From Euglena gracilis (Eukaryota; Euglenida; Euglenophyceae; Euglenales), in contig CP154954.1 in assembly GCA_039621445.1 (NCBI GenBank), forward strand, positions 47,161,847 to 47,225,846: a stretch of 64,000 bases of DNA, written 5' to 3'. Position 1 is the first letter of the stretch, and the number at the start of each line of letters is the position of its first letter. The notes beneath the pieces are model-generated. The model was not told the origin of the DNA. It ran no database searches and was given only the letters and a program-made list of their open reading frames with translations. Below are positions 28,666-40,218 of this stretch, in pieces. The position numbers and the translations under genes were made by a program.

Positions 28666-29640
28666 ACCCTAGTTGGGCGCCTCTTTGGGCACCACTTTTT
28701 CACGGATCAGTCACCGACCCTTCAGCTGGTCGATCGACCCTTCAACTGTTTGGTGGCAGGCTGGAAAGGGGGGCTGGTCGGCCGACTAGTCGGCTGACTA
28801 GCCAATTGGTTGGCCGACCGACGGCGCCAATTGGTCGGTTGGCCTGGTCGGCAGCTAGTCGGTGAGACAGGGGGGGGGGGGCAGTTGGCCGACTAGTCGG
28901 CGAACTACCCACTCTGTGCTACTGAGTCAACTGCCGACTTTTAAACCCCCCCTGAAAGAAAACTTCGGATCGGGTGGAGGGGGGAGTTTTCTGCCTCTCG
29001 TGAGAGTCATGGCCAGTTTCCCCCTACGACCCCCCCAGGACCCACCGGGGGGCGGTACCCACTTTAGAATAACCTGAACTTGTGCTGCAAAATTTTTGCC
29101 AAAAAAAATGCGGGACCCACCAAGGACCCCCCCAGGACCCCCCCCCCCCCAGCACCCTCCGAAGGACTCCCCCAGGTCCCCCCCAGACCCCCCCCCCAGG
29201 ACCCCCCCAGGACATGGTCCTGGGGGGGGGGGAGAACTGGCCATAAGTGCATTTCCGGGTGATTTGGGGCCTTCACAGACCATTTTTATGCCCACCGACA
29301 GCCCAGACCACCCCGACCAGGGGGGGGGGGGTTTAGAAATACAAAAAGGGGGGGGGGTAGTGCAAAAAAATGGTGGTCGGCCCGACCACCACAGGTCGGT
29401 CGACCACCACCACAGGTCGGGCCGACCATGGTCGGCCCGACCAGGGCTAGCTAGTGAGAAAAAAAATTTGGGGCCCCCAAAAATGGCCAAAAAATGCCCG
29501 TTTTTTTGGCCATTTTTTGGGAATTTTTGGAACAAAATCAGCCAAAAACCTAAATTAAAAAAAAAAAAACCTCATTTTCCGTTTGTGGGTTGACCACCCC
29601 CCCCCCCCCCCGGCCCCCCCCCCCCCCGGGGGGGTCTAGC
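28666..29640. repeat. GGCCGACTAGTCGG blocks, AGGACCCCCC array and GGTCGGGCCGACC palindromes
   Basis: 28700-28930 contains many GGTCGGCCGAC and GACTAGTCGG palindromes. 29100-29225 is a simple AGGACCCCCC repeat. 29370-29450 has GGTCGGCCCGACC palindromes. No gene. Confidence 0.6.
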
Positions 29641-29701
29641 TAGTCCATTTTTTCCAGTGTCCACCCGATTGGCTAGCCAGTACCCCCCCGGGGTCCTTTA
29701 T

Positions 29702-29905
29702 ATCAAGAACTGCGTCTCAAACGCAGACTTGGGTCAGAGTCTCAAACGCAGACTCTGACCCAAGTCTGCGTTTAAGACGCAGTTATTTAAGGCTGTGTTT
29801 ATAAAGCAACATGGCTTTGGTCAAAGTCTGTGTTTCTCAACCTCGATGACGGATGGCAGACTGACGACAGATTTTTTGGGCAAGGCGAAGCTGAATTAGG
29901 ATCCA
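29702..29905 (+). repeat. About 200-bp repeat, inverted copy of 23127-23325
   Basis: Contains nested palindromes GTCTGCGTTTAAGACGCAG and CAAACGCAGACTCTGACC, and ends in GAAGCTGAATTAGGATCC. Confidence 0.85.
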
Positions 29906-29929
29906 CTGTACAGATCTGGGACCGCCGGA

Positions 29930-31350
29930 AACCTCGGAATAAGTCCAGGTACAAACCCACCCCTCAATCAAAAGCTCTTTTCATCAGACGATTAGTCATC
30001 ACCACCAATTCAGCCCCACCGCCTGGTAGGTACTCTCATTTCATGTCATTGGGAAATCCTAATTTCACAATTCTTGTATCCCCCTGGACCCCTCAGGTCG
30101 CCGATTCGAACAGAAAAAAACGTTTCTGTGTGGTTCTCAGGCCATCGACCCCCCCCCACTCTGTACAAAACCACCCCTCATTACGACCACCCCCCGGTTC
30201 ACAGGTGAAGGTCATGGGGTGTACATCCCCCCCCCCTTGTCGTTGACACGGCGTGTCGTTGACACACCCCCCGTGTCAACGCAACTTGCCGGAAACATAT
30301 TTTTTCTTTTGCGTTGGCCACAGTTTCTGACAAATTTCAGCCAGGACGTTTCAAAAATGGGTTGAATCTTCTTTCCAGCCATGGCTTCGAATGTCATCCC
30401 CATTCGCACCGGCCACAGTGTGGCGGACATGCATTCACGGGGTCATTCATTGTTACTGGTGCGGTCGATTTTTTTTTAGGTACTGTGTCGTTGACACGGC
30501 GTGTCGTTGACACACCCCCCCGTGTCAACGACATTTTCCTGGAACATTGGCGTGTCAACGACAAGGGGGCAGACAATTGCTTAAGCGCACGTCCCACGCC
30601 CCCTCGCCTCCCCCCCAGCACTGTCCCTCCCCCGCCCCACCACCCGGGGGGGTGGGTGACTGGTTTTTTCAGAGTGACTGAGGTTTTGGGCCCGTTACCC
30701 CCTTCCCCCCCCCCCGGGCGTCGTCCAGAGTGGGGCAAAAGTGAGGTGTGGTCGTCCAGGAGTTTGGAACAAGCTGGCTTGAGTGACCCCGGCGCCGAAG
30801 GCGCCAGAAAAATTTTTTTGGCCTAAAATGGCCTAAAGTGACTGGAAAGTGGCCGTTTTTCTGAGTGGCCGACCCCCCCCCGGGGGGGGGGTAGTGACTG
30901 ACTGGCTTCCCAAAAAAAAGTGACTGACTGGTTTTTAAAAAAGTGGAGTGACCCCCCCTCCCCCCCCCCCCGGGGGTCGGTAAGCAATTGTATGCAAGGG
31001 GGGGGGAGGGATGACCCCCCCCCCCTGGTCACAGGTTGCAGGAACCCGGTCATACGACTAGGGGGGGGGTAAGCCAATCAGGACCAAAATCGCCGCAAAT
31101 TTCAACTCAGATCTGGCCGATCCGACGATCGCGAGCGTATCTCAGGCTGCGTGCAACATATGGGAACCAAGTTACCCCTCGATCGAAAGCCCTTTTCAAC
31201 AGACGGCCAGCGGTGGTCATCAGATTTTTCCATGATTACTCTTAATCCAAAACAGGGCCCATTTTCACCAAAATTGGATATCCACCCCAGTGGTCCCAAA
31301 ATGTCAAATTTCAAAAAACAAAATTCCCGTTATTACCATGTTCACAACAT
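29930..31350. repeat. Two hairpin modules, CGTGTCGTTGACACG palindromes and C/G tracts
   Basis: Hairpin modules at 29957-29996 and 31170-31215. GTGTCGTTGACAC palindromes at 30237-30270 and 30487-30520 flank a coding-like stretch with no domain. GACTGGTTTTT blocks occur at 30655 and 30930. Confidence 0.5.
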
Positions 31351-31359
31351 GCCCTGGCA

Positions 31360-31615
31360 AAACTGGTTACCTTAGCCTCCGAGGAGGCTCCTCGGAGCCT
31401 GGTTACCTTGAGCCTCCGCGGAGCCCGGTTACCTTAGGCTCCGAGGAGCCTGGTTACCTTGGAGCCTCCGCGGAGCCTGGTTACCTTGGAGCCTCCGCGG
31501 AGCCTGGTTACCTTAGGCTCCGAGGAGCCTCCGCGGAGGCTCCCCGGAGCCTGGTTACCTTGAGCCTCCGCGGAGCCTGGTTACCTTGAGGCTCCGAGGA
31601 GCCTCCTCGAAGGTA
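31360..31615 (+). repeat. Minisatellite GGTTACCTT + CCTCCGCGGAG
   Basis: About nine units of 22-32 bp. Each has GGTTACCTT and one or two of the palindromes CTCCGCGGAG or CTCCGAGGAG. The plus frame reads GYLGASAEP repeats. Confidence 0.9.
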
Positions 31616-32340
31616 ACCAAAAAGTTAGGATTCCACTTTTGCAGTAGACCCGTGCACCGCGGCAGCATTTCAGGTGTGCCACGGGTTTGCCGCGGCAAAA
31701 ATTCGATTGTGCACCGCGGAAAATTTTTTTTGCGCCGCGGCTGACTTCGCCACAGCGCATTAAATGAAAGTCTGGTCAGGGTTAAGTTATCATCTCCAAT
31801 GGTTGAAATTTTCCTCATCATTGTTGTATTTGCCTCTATTATTAGTCAACTGGCCAGTGGCTGGGGCCCCCGAAGCGGAAATTTGCTGGAGATGTGGAAT
31901 TCATAAACAAATTGATCAGAAGGAATTTTGCAAGTGTTTTTGAGTCCTGATTCATTCTTATTGAAGATTTCGGAGTTTTTTTTCCTTGAGGATTTTTTTG
32001 CCGTCTCACAGCTTGATACTCCTGATTGGAAATGCCTGAGGATTTCATGGGACATCTCTAGATCCTCTGTGCTTCCCCTCATACCTCACCATAAGTTGCA
32101 AGTTGCCTCACCCCATTGTTTGTTTGGAGATTTTTTCCCTCTGCCAATGATGCACAAAGCCCCATTTCGGAAATGGGTTGCATTTGGTCACAGATCATCT
32201 TTTTCAATAAAAGCTGAATTAATGACAGGGTGCAATTATTTGGGTGCACAGTGCATTACACACGCTGAGCCACCCGCATGCACATCCCGCGTGCCCCTGT
32301 TGAATTTGTCAATGTCCGTTGGTTTGTACAAAATTTGTGT
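31616..32340. other. No gene recognised
   Basis: 31645-31760 contains four CACCGCGG/CGCCGCGG-type blocks. The 31930-32300 segment has ordinary composition and an open plus frame without recognisable domain. Confidence 0.35.
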
Positions 32341-32988
32341 CACCAAATTTCTCAAGCCGGAGGGGACTCTACCATACAATCTTTTTGTAACTGGCCGACC
32401 CCCCCCCCCAGGGATGGGCAAGGTCTGGCCAAAAGAGCAACAAACCGGAATTTTCCTTTGTGCTGGGTCCAGGCAATTTTGATCCGCCCCCGGGAGGATG
32501 GGGTGAAGGAAATATGTTGCAAAGATGGCTTGAATACGCGGTGCAGCGTTGTTTGTCATGCCATTTTTTTCAGAGTGGCTGACTGGTTTTTGCCCTGGAC
32601 CCCCCCCCCCGGGGGGAAACCACCAAAGTCACCTGGCATTTTTTTCTCAGGTCGTTAGTTAGGGGGGGGGGCAGGTCGGCAAAAAATTGGCCAAAGATGG
32701 TGGTACATGGCCATTTTAGGCTGTTTTTGGCCATTCTTGGTTATTTTTAGTTATTTTCAAACATCTTTGGGTATTTTTTGAAATTTTTGTTTTTCAATTT
32801 TTGGCCGCTTGTAACAATCTTGCACATTTAATCTTTCTGGGTAATTGGAATCTTTTTGGAGTTATTGGCCTTTTTGTGCCATTTTTGGGTGTTTTCGGCC
32901 ATTTTATGATGATCATCCCAACAAACTACAAAAAATAATTTGGTGCAATTTGGTGCACCTAACCTCGTGGGTGTTTTTTGTCTTTTTT
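32341..32988. repeat. C/G-tract element and AT-rich spacer
   Basis: 32347-32420 carries the AATTTCTCAAGCCGGAGGG end, also seen at 19828. 32570-32620 has a GACTGGTTTTT block with C/G tract. The remainder is T-rich. Confidence 0.5.
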
Positions 32989-33094
32989 ATGAAAAAAATT
33001 TGTTTGTTTTTTGGGGGTGGTGCAGGTCAGGAGGAAGAATTATGAAAAAAATTTGTTTGTTTTTTGGGGGTGGTGCAGGTCAGGAGGAAGAATG
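32989..33094 (+). repeat. Perfect 53-bp tandem duplication
   Basis: Two consecutive copies of ATGAAAAAAATTTGTTTG through GCAGGTCAGGAGGAAGAAT, identical as far as can be read. Confidence 0.9.
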
Positions 33095-35720
33095 CCATTT
33101 TGGAGGTAGTTGGGAGGTGGCATCCATGATGTTGCATCCCATCACGAGCAGGGTGGCATGCATCCTAAAATCGGTGATTTTTTTGGGTCCAAAAGTGGTC
33201 ATTTTTCATTTCATTTCATTTTTGGGCCATTTTGAACAAAAAAAATACTCTTTGGTTCGAAAGTGGTCATCTTTGGTTGATTTTTATGTCCGATATTGGT
33301 CTTTTTTTTCATTTTTTGAAAGGGAATTTTGTTAGGATTTTCTTGACCGTCACATTTTTTGGGATGTATTTTGGGCCATTTTCGAAAAAACGGCATGGCA
33401 AAAAGGGGGGAGGGGAAACATGAAATTTTTGTGGAAGGAAACCCCCCAAAAAAACAGAAAAGAATTGTCTTCACCCCAGCTTCCATTTGGACAACCAAAC
33501 CCCTCTTTGGCACCCAACGCACAATGCATTTTCACACCCAAAAATGGCCAAAAAATCTTGTCCCCTGAAAAGGGTGCCAAAAATTGGGGCATTTCCACAG
33601 CCAAAACAGATTTTTTGGCCATTTTTCAAAATTTGAAAAAATTACCATTTTGGGAAATTCTTTCCAACTTGCGCAATCTCCCCTTTTGCCAATGGGACAT
33701 TTTTTGGTCAAATATATACGCCAAAAAGCGCCATTGTTTGGGTCGATTTTTTTCACCTCAAATCTTGGCATTTCTTTCCATTTTTTGACCATGTCAAAGC
33801 AAATTTCCAATGGTTTCAACCAGAAAATTGATGAAAAGCGACCAAACCGCCACCTACATCAAAAAGCACATGATGAATGAAAAGAAAGGCTGAAGTGGTG
33901 AAGGTTGATGCATTGTATGAAAATCGAAGGCTCGATTCTCGGGTCACGGGGGGGGTCACAGGGGTAGCACCCCCTTTGAACGTATCTTTTTTTAAAAAAA
34001 GCGTCCAAACAATTGCCAATTATGGCTGGACCCCCCCCCCCCGGAAGGGTTGTTTCCCTGGTCGGAGACGAATATCAGTGGGTCGTTTTGCGGGGGGGGG
34101 GGTGAAGGGGATTCTTTTTCAAAAACACAAGGTGAAGGCTAGTGCTGTCCCCGGAAAAAAACAACAACCAGAAAAAAGAAAAATAATAACCCAAAAAATT
34201 TCAACCCAAAAAGCTCGAGAGCAAGCTTCAGCAAGTTCTTGCTCAACCGGTTTCTTGTTTGGGGAAGGCTTCGTTACAAGGACATGCCTTTCCATGGCGG
34301 TTCTGGAAGGATCAAAGAGGTTTGCTCATCCACACTGGCCCCAGGGTTGTATGGGAAGCTCCCCAGACATGAGGTAGGTGGTGGGGGGTCACCCCCCCGG
34401 GGGGGTACTCCCCCCAGTTTCAGAAGGGGGCCCACCCACCCACCCACCCCCCCCTCCTCTGTAGCGGCCAATAAAAATACCAAGGGCCAAGGGGCACCTG
34501 GGACCCCGGGATTTCGGCTCTCTGGCAAAAAAATTTTGCATTTTGGCAAATTTTTGCCCAGAAAGTACCCGAAAACGGCATTTTGCACCAGGCCAAAAAT
34601 CTGCCACCCGGACCACGTCATTGTTTACAGAGGTGGTGTCCCAGACCCCTGGGCCAGAGGGGGGGGGAATGCGCTGCACATTTTCCCGCATTTTTGTCAA
34701 TTTTTCAAAAAAGCGCATTTTTGCGCATTTTTTGCCCAATTTTGTATATTTTGCCATTTTTTCACATTTTCCACCCAATTCACATGCTCACCGAATTCTG
34801 CCCACATTCAACTGACCCACTTCTGTCTCCAACGAACCCATTTTCGCATTTTTTTTTCCACCCAAGGGACCCATCTCAAGAAAACCCTTGGGTGATGAGG
34901 TGTGGGTACTCATCCAATGACGATGAGGGCATTAGTGGTTTCAGAGACCCCACACTGACACGTAACCAAGGCGGGAATCCCACTCCCCTGGTCACAAGTA
35001 AGGGCTGACATTGTTGGTTATGGTGAACGGAGAGTGACGCCTTGGTCATGCATTTTTTGGCCAAAATGCAATTTCAGCTCTTTTTGGTGATTTTGGTTTA
35101 ATTTTGGGTTTATTGTTGGAAATTTTTCTAAGTCCTTTTCCCCTTAGGAATGTCACAAACTCAGTGCATTTTTTGCGCATTTTTTGCGCATTTTTTCCGA
35201 GGGCCGTCCAGCGCATTTCCCCCCCCCCTCCCCTGGCAACCCCCTCCCCTGCCCATACATTGAACCCTGCCCCCTGGGGGTCTTTAAAGAAAGTTCCCCC
35301 GACCTGGTCAGCCCACCACCAGACCACCAAAACAGGCTTTTGCTTGGTTGGGTGCCTACCCCACGGGGGGGGGGGGGGCAGTGCTAGGGCAGGCACCTTG
35401 CAGCACCCCTTCCGACCCCCCTGGGGGGGGGGGTGCCTGCCCACAGCAGGCACCCCCTGGGGGGGGGGGTGCCTGCCCACAGCAGGCACCCCCTCCAACC
35501 CTGGCGCTGAAGGGTCGCTGGGGGCCCGGAAAAGGCCATTTTCAATGCAATGAAAATTTTCTGGGTCCCACCCCCCCCCGGGGGGTGTGCCTGGGTGCAC
35601 CCAAGAGCCCCCCCCCCCCTCCCCCCCCCCCGGTCGGTAAAGAAGAGCCTGCACCAAAATCGCCATGGCCATTTTTCCACGGACCCATTAAGTTGGACCT
35701 CAATTCCGCCAAAATTGGTG
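33095..35720. other. AT-rich spacer, then C/G-tract and GCGCATTTTT fragments
   Basis: 33100-33900 is TTTTGGCCATTTT-rich. 34380-34460 and 35220-35640 hold C/G tracts and three GGGTGCCTGCCCACAGCAGGCACCCC-like palindromes (35425-35495). 34665-34760 and 35160-35215 are short GCGCATTTTT copies. No gene supported. Confidence 0.45.
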
Positions 35721-37449
35721 CAACCTAAATTTTGAAACCTCTGAACCGAAAATCACCCCTTTCCATGATGGGTTTTTGGGGTTTTCTTGCCCTGGTCCTG
35801 CTGCCCAATGCATGCATTTTGTGCACAGTATGCATACACCTCACAAGCTGACCACAGCTCGAATCTTCAGGGTGTGGTTTTTTTGCCTGCCAAAGGTCTC
35901 CATTTCTGCCCCCTCCATTGCCGCTTGTCCGCTTTTCTCAAGTCTTGAAGCCTCACACAGCAGAAAGTTGTGGATTGGTGACAGACGGATCCCATGCAAG
36001 CTTGTTCAGGCACTTGCTGATTAGGGAAATGCACAAGCTTTCCTGTGCAGCCCTGACTGGGCAGGCCTAACGAATGCACAGAACTGACAGTTTGCCAGAA
36101 ATGTCGGACAGCAGTTTCCAAAAGAAAAACTCCATTTGGGTACTGCATGGTGTGTAAGAGCACAACCCGGCTTCTTTTTAAGATCCTTTTGTGGGTCTTT
36201 GCAGAATATTTGTCTGATGAAAGTTTTTGGCTGCTTATTTGACGTGTGCGTTCATCTCATATCCATATTTCTGTTTTGTCATAAAGCAGATAGGCTCGTG
36301 CCGATTCATGAACAAGCATGGAGCACCTTTGGAGGTGACTTTTGTTGACCCGTTTCAAAAAAGGAAGTGGTTGTGAATGTGCCACATATTCTCAGCTTTG
36401 ATGCTAGTGATGGGCCACAAAGGAAGCATTTTTTTTCTTTTCGCATCTTTGCATTTTGTATTTCCGCTACCTTTCAAGGATTGCTTTGCTTGTTTGTTCG
36501 ATCCCCCAAAGACAACCCCATCATGGAAAGCCTGGTCCATTCGGCCATTTTGTCATTGGCAACCCTCGGTGACTGATTGTTTTTGGCCCAAACCCCAGCA
36601 GGGGGGGGGGGGTTGGAGGTCAGACCATAGATTCATTTCACCCATGTGATCCCCCGCACCGGGGGGAGTGCAGTTGGTCTTTTGGAAACAATGAACGTTT
36701 TCTCAAGATATTATTGAAAATTGATTTTTGACTGTGAATCTCACCTCGGTGAAATGGCAAAATTGAAACTGGGGAGTTGGGCCTGTGTTCCGGCTTGTTT
36801 TGTGGCCCAACCCGGCGGTTTTGGGATGTTTTCTGTGGGGAAGTCCATTTTTCAAAATGTCGAAAACACAGCAAAATCGAAGGAAGTATCCAGTGCCCAA
36901 GAATGAAGCCCTTGGAATGCCCTACCTTATAACATTTTGATTTTCCTGAAAGCTCCACCCGTGGAGAGTCCCAGTGGCCTGATATTAAGTCCCCAGTGAT
37001 TTGTTTTTCATTTCCCCATTATTTTGAGGATTATTCGATTTTTTTGATTTGAGCCTGAAGTGGCCCGATTGCAGCTCAGAAAACAAGGCCAATGTGCAGT
37101 GTTTGGAGTTGGTTTCTTTAAAATAGCTCACCCCCCAAAATAAAAATAATAATCACAATAATAAAATTGCCGTAGCTAAACTCCCCATATTGGTTTCTGC
37201 CTCAAGCATCGCCTGACGCCATCAGGCAGGTTCCGGGGGAGAAGAACGAGAATGGGAAAATTGTTGTGGAAGAATTCTGGACGCCATTTTTACTAGCAGT
37301 ATTTCTGTCCAGGGTCCGTCGAATGAACTTCAAGACAACAGCCGTCTTGGAAATCGATTGACCTTTTTCGTTTTCATTTTTCTGAGTGACCTTTTGTTCC
37401 ATTTTGGGCATTTTTGGCGATGTTTAGATTTCTTTAAATTGTTGATCAG
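35721..37449. other. Low-repeat segment with no clear gene
   Basis: Composition is less repetitive and several short frames look ordinary, for example 37210-37350 plus (KIVVEEFWTPFLLAVFLSR). No domain or complete splice model was found. GTCTTGGAAATCGA at 37347 links to the 40-kb repeats. Confidence 0.3.
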
Positions 37450-38405
37450 ACCTCCATTTAGTATGTATCACCCAAAAAAAATTTTCCGTATCACATGTAT
37501 CAGAGCCTAAAAATTAATGTATCACATATGTATCACCAAATTTTTCATAAAAATTTCCATTTTTACATCAAAATGTAATATTTTTTCCCTTTCTGTTCCG
37601 CCTCTCTGCAGACAAATGGTACATTTTTCTTGTGATAATGTTTTCGGCAATGTGTTTTCGGTTACAACTCGCCTATTCTCCCAGCAAAAGTTTTTCCAAT
37701 CTGCAGTCGGGGTTTTAGTGATTACCTCCCCGTTCGCATGTTCAATTCTAAGCACGTTTGCCAAAAATCAATTTTGAAAATGTCCCAAAAACATTCATTT
37801 TGAGCACATTTAATTTTTGGGACGTCCTTTATGAAAAGTGCAATGACAGTGAGCCATTGCCGTCCCCCCTGTGGGAATAGTTTGGGGGGGAGAGCCCGGG
37901 GGCTTGGCTCCGCTCCTCCTTACATGCATACTTGGCCCCCCTAAAGTTGGCCTTTGGCCCTTTGCATATGGCCGCCAAAATTCTTAACACGCAAATTTGG
38001 CCCCCTAAGGTTGGCCCCCTTGCCTTACCTTCAATCATGGCCCAGGCCAAGCGCCCGGGAGGGGTGAGGTAAACCCTCCCCCCAAATAATACCCCCCCCC
38101 TCGAGGTCCGATTTCCTCCACCAAATTAATACCCCCCCCCCCCACCCAAATCTCGGGCCGACGACCCGGATTTTGACCTGAAAAGGTGGGTAAAAATAAA
38201 AGTATCTGACAACAAATTACGAAAAGATTCGATTTTTCTTGATTATCTGGCTTCCAAAAATGCTAAATTTTATGAGAAAGTACAAAAAATGACCCCAAAG
38301 GGGTGTTTTGGGTGCTATTTTGGGCCTAACCCCCCCCCCAAATAATACCCTCCGGGGTTTATTTTTTCGCTTTAAGTCCCGGCCCGAGGGAGGGGTATTA
38401 TTTCC
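37450..38405 (+). repeat. 0.93-kb dispersed repeat, copy 2
   Basis: Collinear with 20761-21692. 37745-37890 is replaced by sequence that is the reverse complement of 50640-50760 (AGCACATTT, GGGACGTCC, AAGTGCNATGACAGTGAGC). Confidence 0.85.
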
Positions 38406-38457
38406 AAAAAAAATTTCGAAATTTTCGAAGTCCCGTAATATCTTGTCAATGGTTTGA

Positions 38458-38990
38458 GGAATTGTTGTTGCGGAATCCTGTCTTCCGCGTTTTGAAGGTT
38501 CCCTTTGGAAGGAGGCATTTGACAGCAAGAAAACTTTTGGATTCATCACAATTGAGGACATGGCACCCATGGCATTTCCACCGGGGGTCAGGCGTCTGTG
38601 AAGGATCAGTTGGCAGCGTCATCCAGCACAATGTAAGATTTCGTTCCATTCTTCTCTTACCGGGGGGGGGAATTTTGCCCTAGAGAAAATTTGCGCGGAC
38701 AAATTTCGCGGAAGCAAATCCCGCGAAATATTTCCGGGCATTTTTAAGGAATCCCGCGAAATTTTTGTCCATGTATTCCCTTTCACGCCATTTTTGCTTC
38801 ACAGAAAAAAAAATCCCGCGAAATATTTCCGGACATTTTTAAGAAATCCCGCAAAATTTGTCGTCCGCGAAATTGGTCGCCGCAAAATTTCTCTGGCACA
38901 AAATTCCCCCCCCCCCCCCGGTATCCTGTCCAATAAATTTAAAAATAACGGCTGAGAAGTTGCTGACAAAAAAAAGAGAAAAAACATATG
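38458..38990 (+). other. Possible cold-shock-domain exon inside a repeat context
   Basis: 38487-38590 plus reads FEGSLWKEAFDSKKTFGFITI then EDMAP, like the RNP1 part (KGFGFI) of a cold-shock domain, then stops. Its left flank GGAATCCTGTCTTCCGCG also occurs at 23330-23370 beside GGCTGAGAAGTTGCTGAC, which here stands 430 bp to the right. The interval therefore looks inserted. Very short, and may be chance. Confidence 0.25.
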
Positions 38991-39084
38991 GCAGCCGGGG
39001 ACCCGCCCAAAGAAAAAACCCGTGCATGCCCAAAAAAAGATGGCAGGGACCTGCCTTGGCAGACAGGTCAGCGCCACGGAAGCC

Positions 39085-39450
39085 GTTAAAAGTCGGCAGT
39101 TTTGACCCGTTAGTACATTAGAGTGGGTAGTCGGTCGACTAGTTGGCCGACTACCCACTACCCCCCCCCCCTGTCTCGCCGACTAGCTACCGACTAGGCT
39201 ACTAGGCTAGTGGGTGAACGCCATCTTATGTTTGTCTGAAAATTTTTCATCTTGTAAATCTGTGCTTCACAACTTTTATTATATGTTTCACCAAGGAAAA
39301 TTTGTGTATCACATATGTATCACCAAATTTTTTTTAATGTATCACATGTGTATCACCAAAAAAATTTTAATGTATCATATATGTATCACCAAAATAAAAT
39401 TAATGTATCACAGATACGTTGTGATACGCATTAAATGGCGGTCTGTTGTT
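39085..39450 (+). repeat. GTTAGTACATTAGAGTGGG block and TGTATCACC array
   Basis: 39105-39215 resembles 28065-28150. 39300-39450 is a TGTATCACC array ending in CAGATACGTTGTGATACGCA, as at 23525. Confidence 0.75.
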
Positions 39451-39895
39451 GATTCATGAAACTGAAATTCCTGAAACAAGACAATTGGGATTGTATCTGT
39501 CTGTTTGAACAGCTGCCAAATTGCCCCTCAATCGAAAGGTTCTTTTATCTGACAACCAGCAATGGCAACTAAATCTGGCCACATTGTACAGAATTCTTAT
39601 TCTGGAAACTTGAAGTTTCAGAAAATGAAATGGCATATCTTATTTTCAGCCAGTTGTCAGCCCGGAATAGCCAGATCATCCATCTGACGGCAAGTTTTGT
39701 CTCTGTCAGTCCAAAATGCTTCCGAATCCCATAGGACCCAAAATTTCGAAAAAAATCAGAATCCGAAATGTCCAAAATTTCACAAAGATATCCCAATTTC
39801 ACAAGCAACAAATTTCAATGTCTTTGAAATCGACCTGACCCTAAAACTAAACGGGCACTGTCTTGGAAATCAACTGACCTAAACAATTTCTATAC
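39451..39895. repeat. Hairpin-module repeat
   Basis: Module at 39515-39560, followed by CCCATAGGACCCAAAATTTCG and AAATGTCCAAAATTTC, which recur at 40830-40890 and, more diverged, at 31290. Confidence 0.6.
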
Positions 39896-39991
39896 AAAAA
39901 TCGACCGACACTAACAGATTCAGCAGGGGCGCCGGGCGCGAGCGAGCGAAGAGAGCCGCCCGGCTGAATCTGTTAGTGTCGGTCGATTTTT
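39896..39991. repeat. Perfect 29-bp inverted repeat with GC-rich 38-nt loop
   Basis: Bases 39896-39924 are the exact reverse complement of 39963-39991 (TCGACCGACACTAACAGATT in the arm). The loop contains GGGCGCGAGCGAGCGAAG. Confidence 0.9.
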
Positions 39992-40090
39992 CTAAACCCT
40001 ATTTTGTCTGGGCCCGATCCCTGTCTTGAAATTCATTCGACCGAACCGCCTGGACCGAAATATGGTCTAAAAAGTGGTTTTTGGCCCATT

Positions 40091-40218
40091 AACGGGCGCC
40101 TGAATGGAAATCAACCGACATAAACGGGCGCCTGAATGGAAATCGACCGACATAAACGGGCGCCTGAATGGAAATCGACTGACATAAACGGGCGCCTGAA
40201 TGGAAATCGACTGACATA
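40091..40218 (+). repeat. 32-bp tandem repeat, four copies (array 1)
   Basis: Unit begins AACGGGCGCCTGAATGGAAA and ends in CGAC(C/T)GACATA. Copies at 40091, 40123, 40155 and 40187. Confidence 0.9.

Noticed and set aside
31290-31589. GYLGASAEP-repeat protein
   Set aside because: A minisatellite with palindromic units; no start context, and open only because of the unit sequence.
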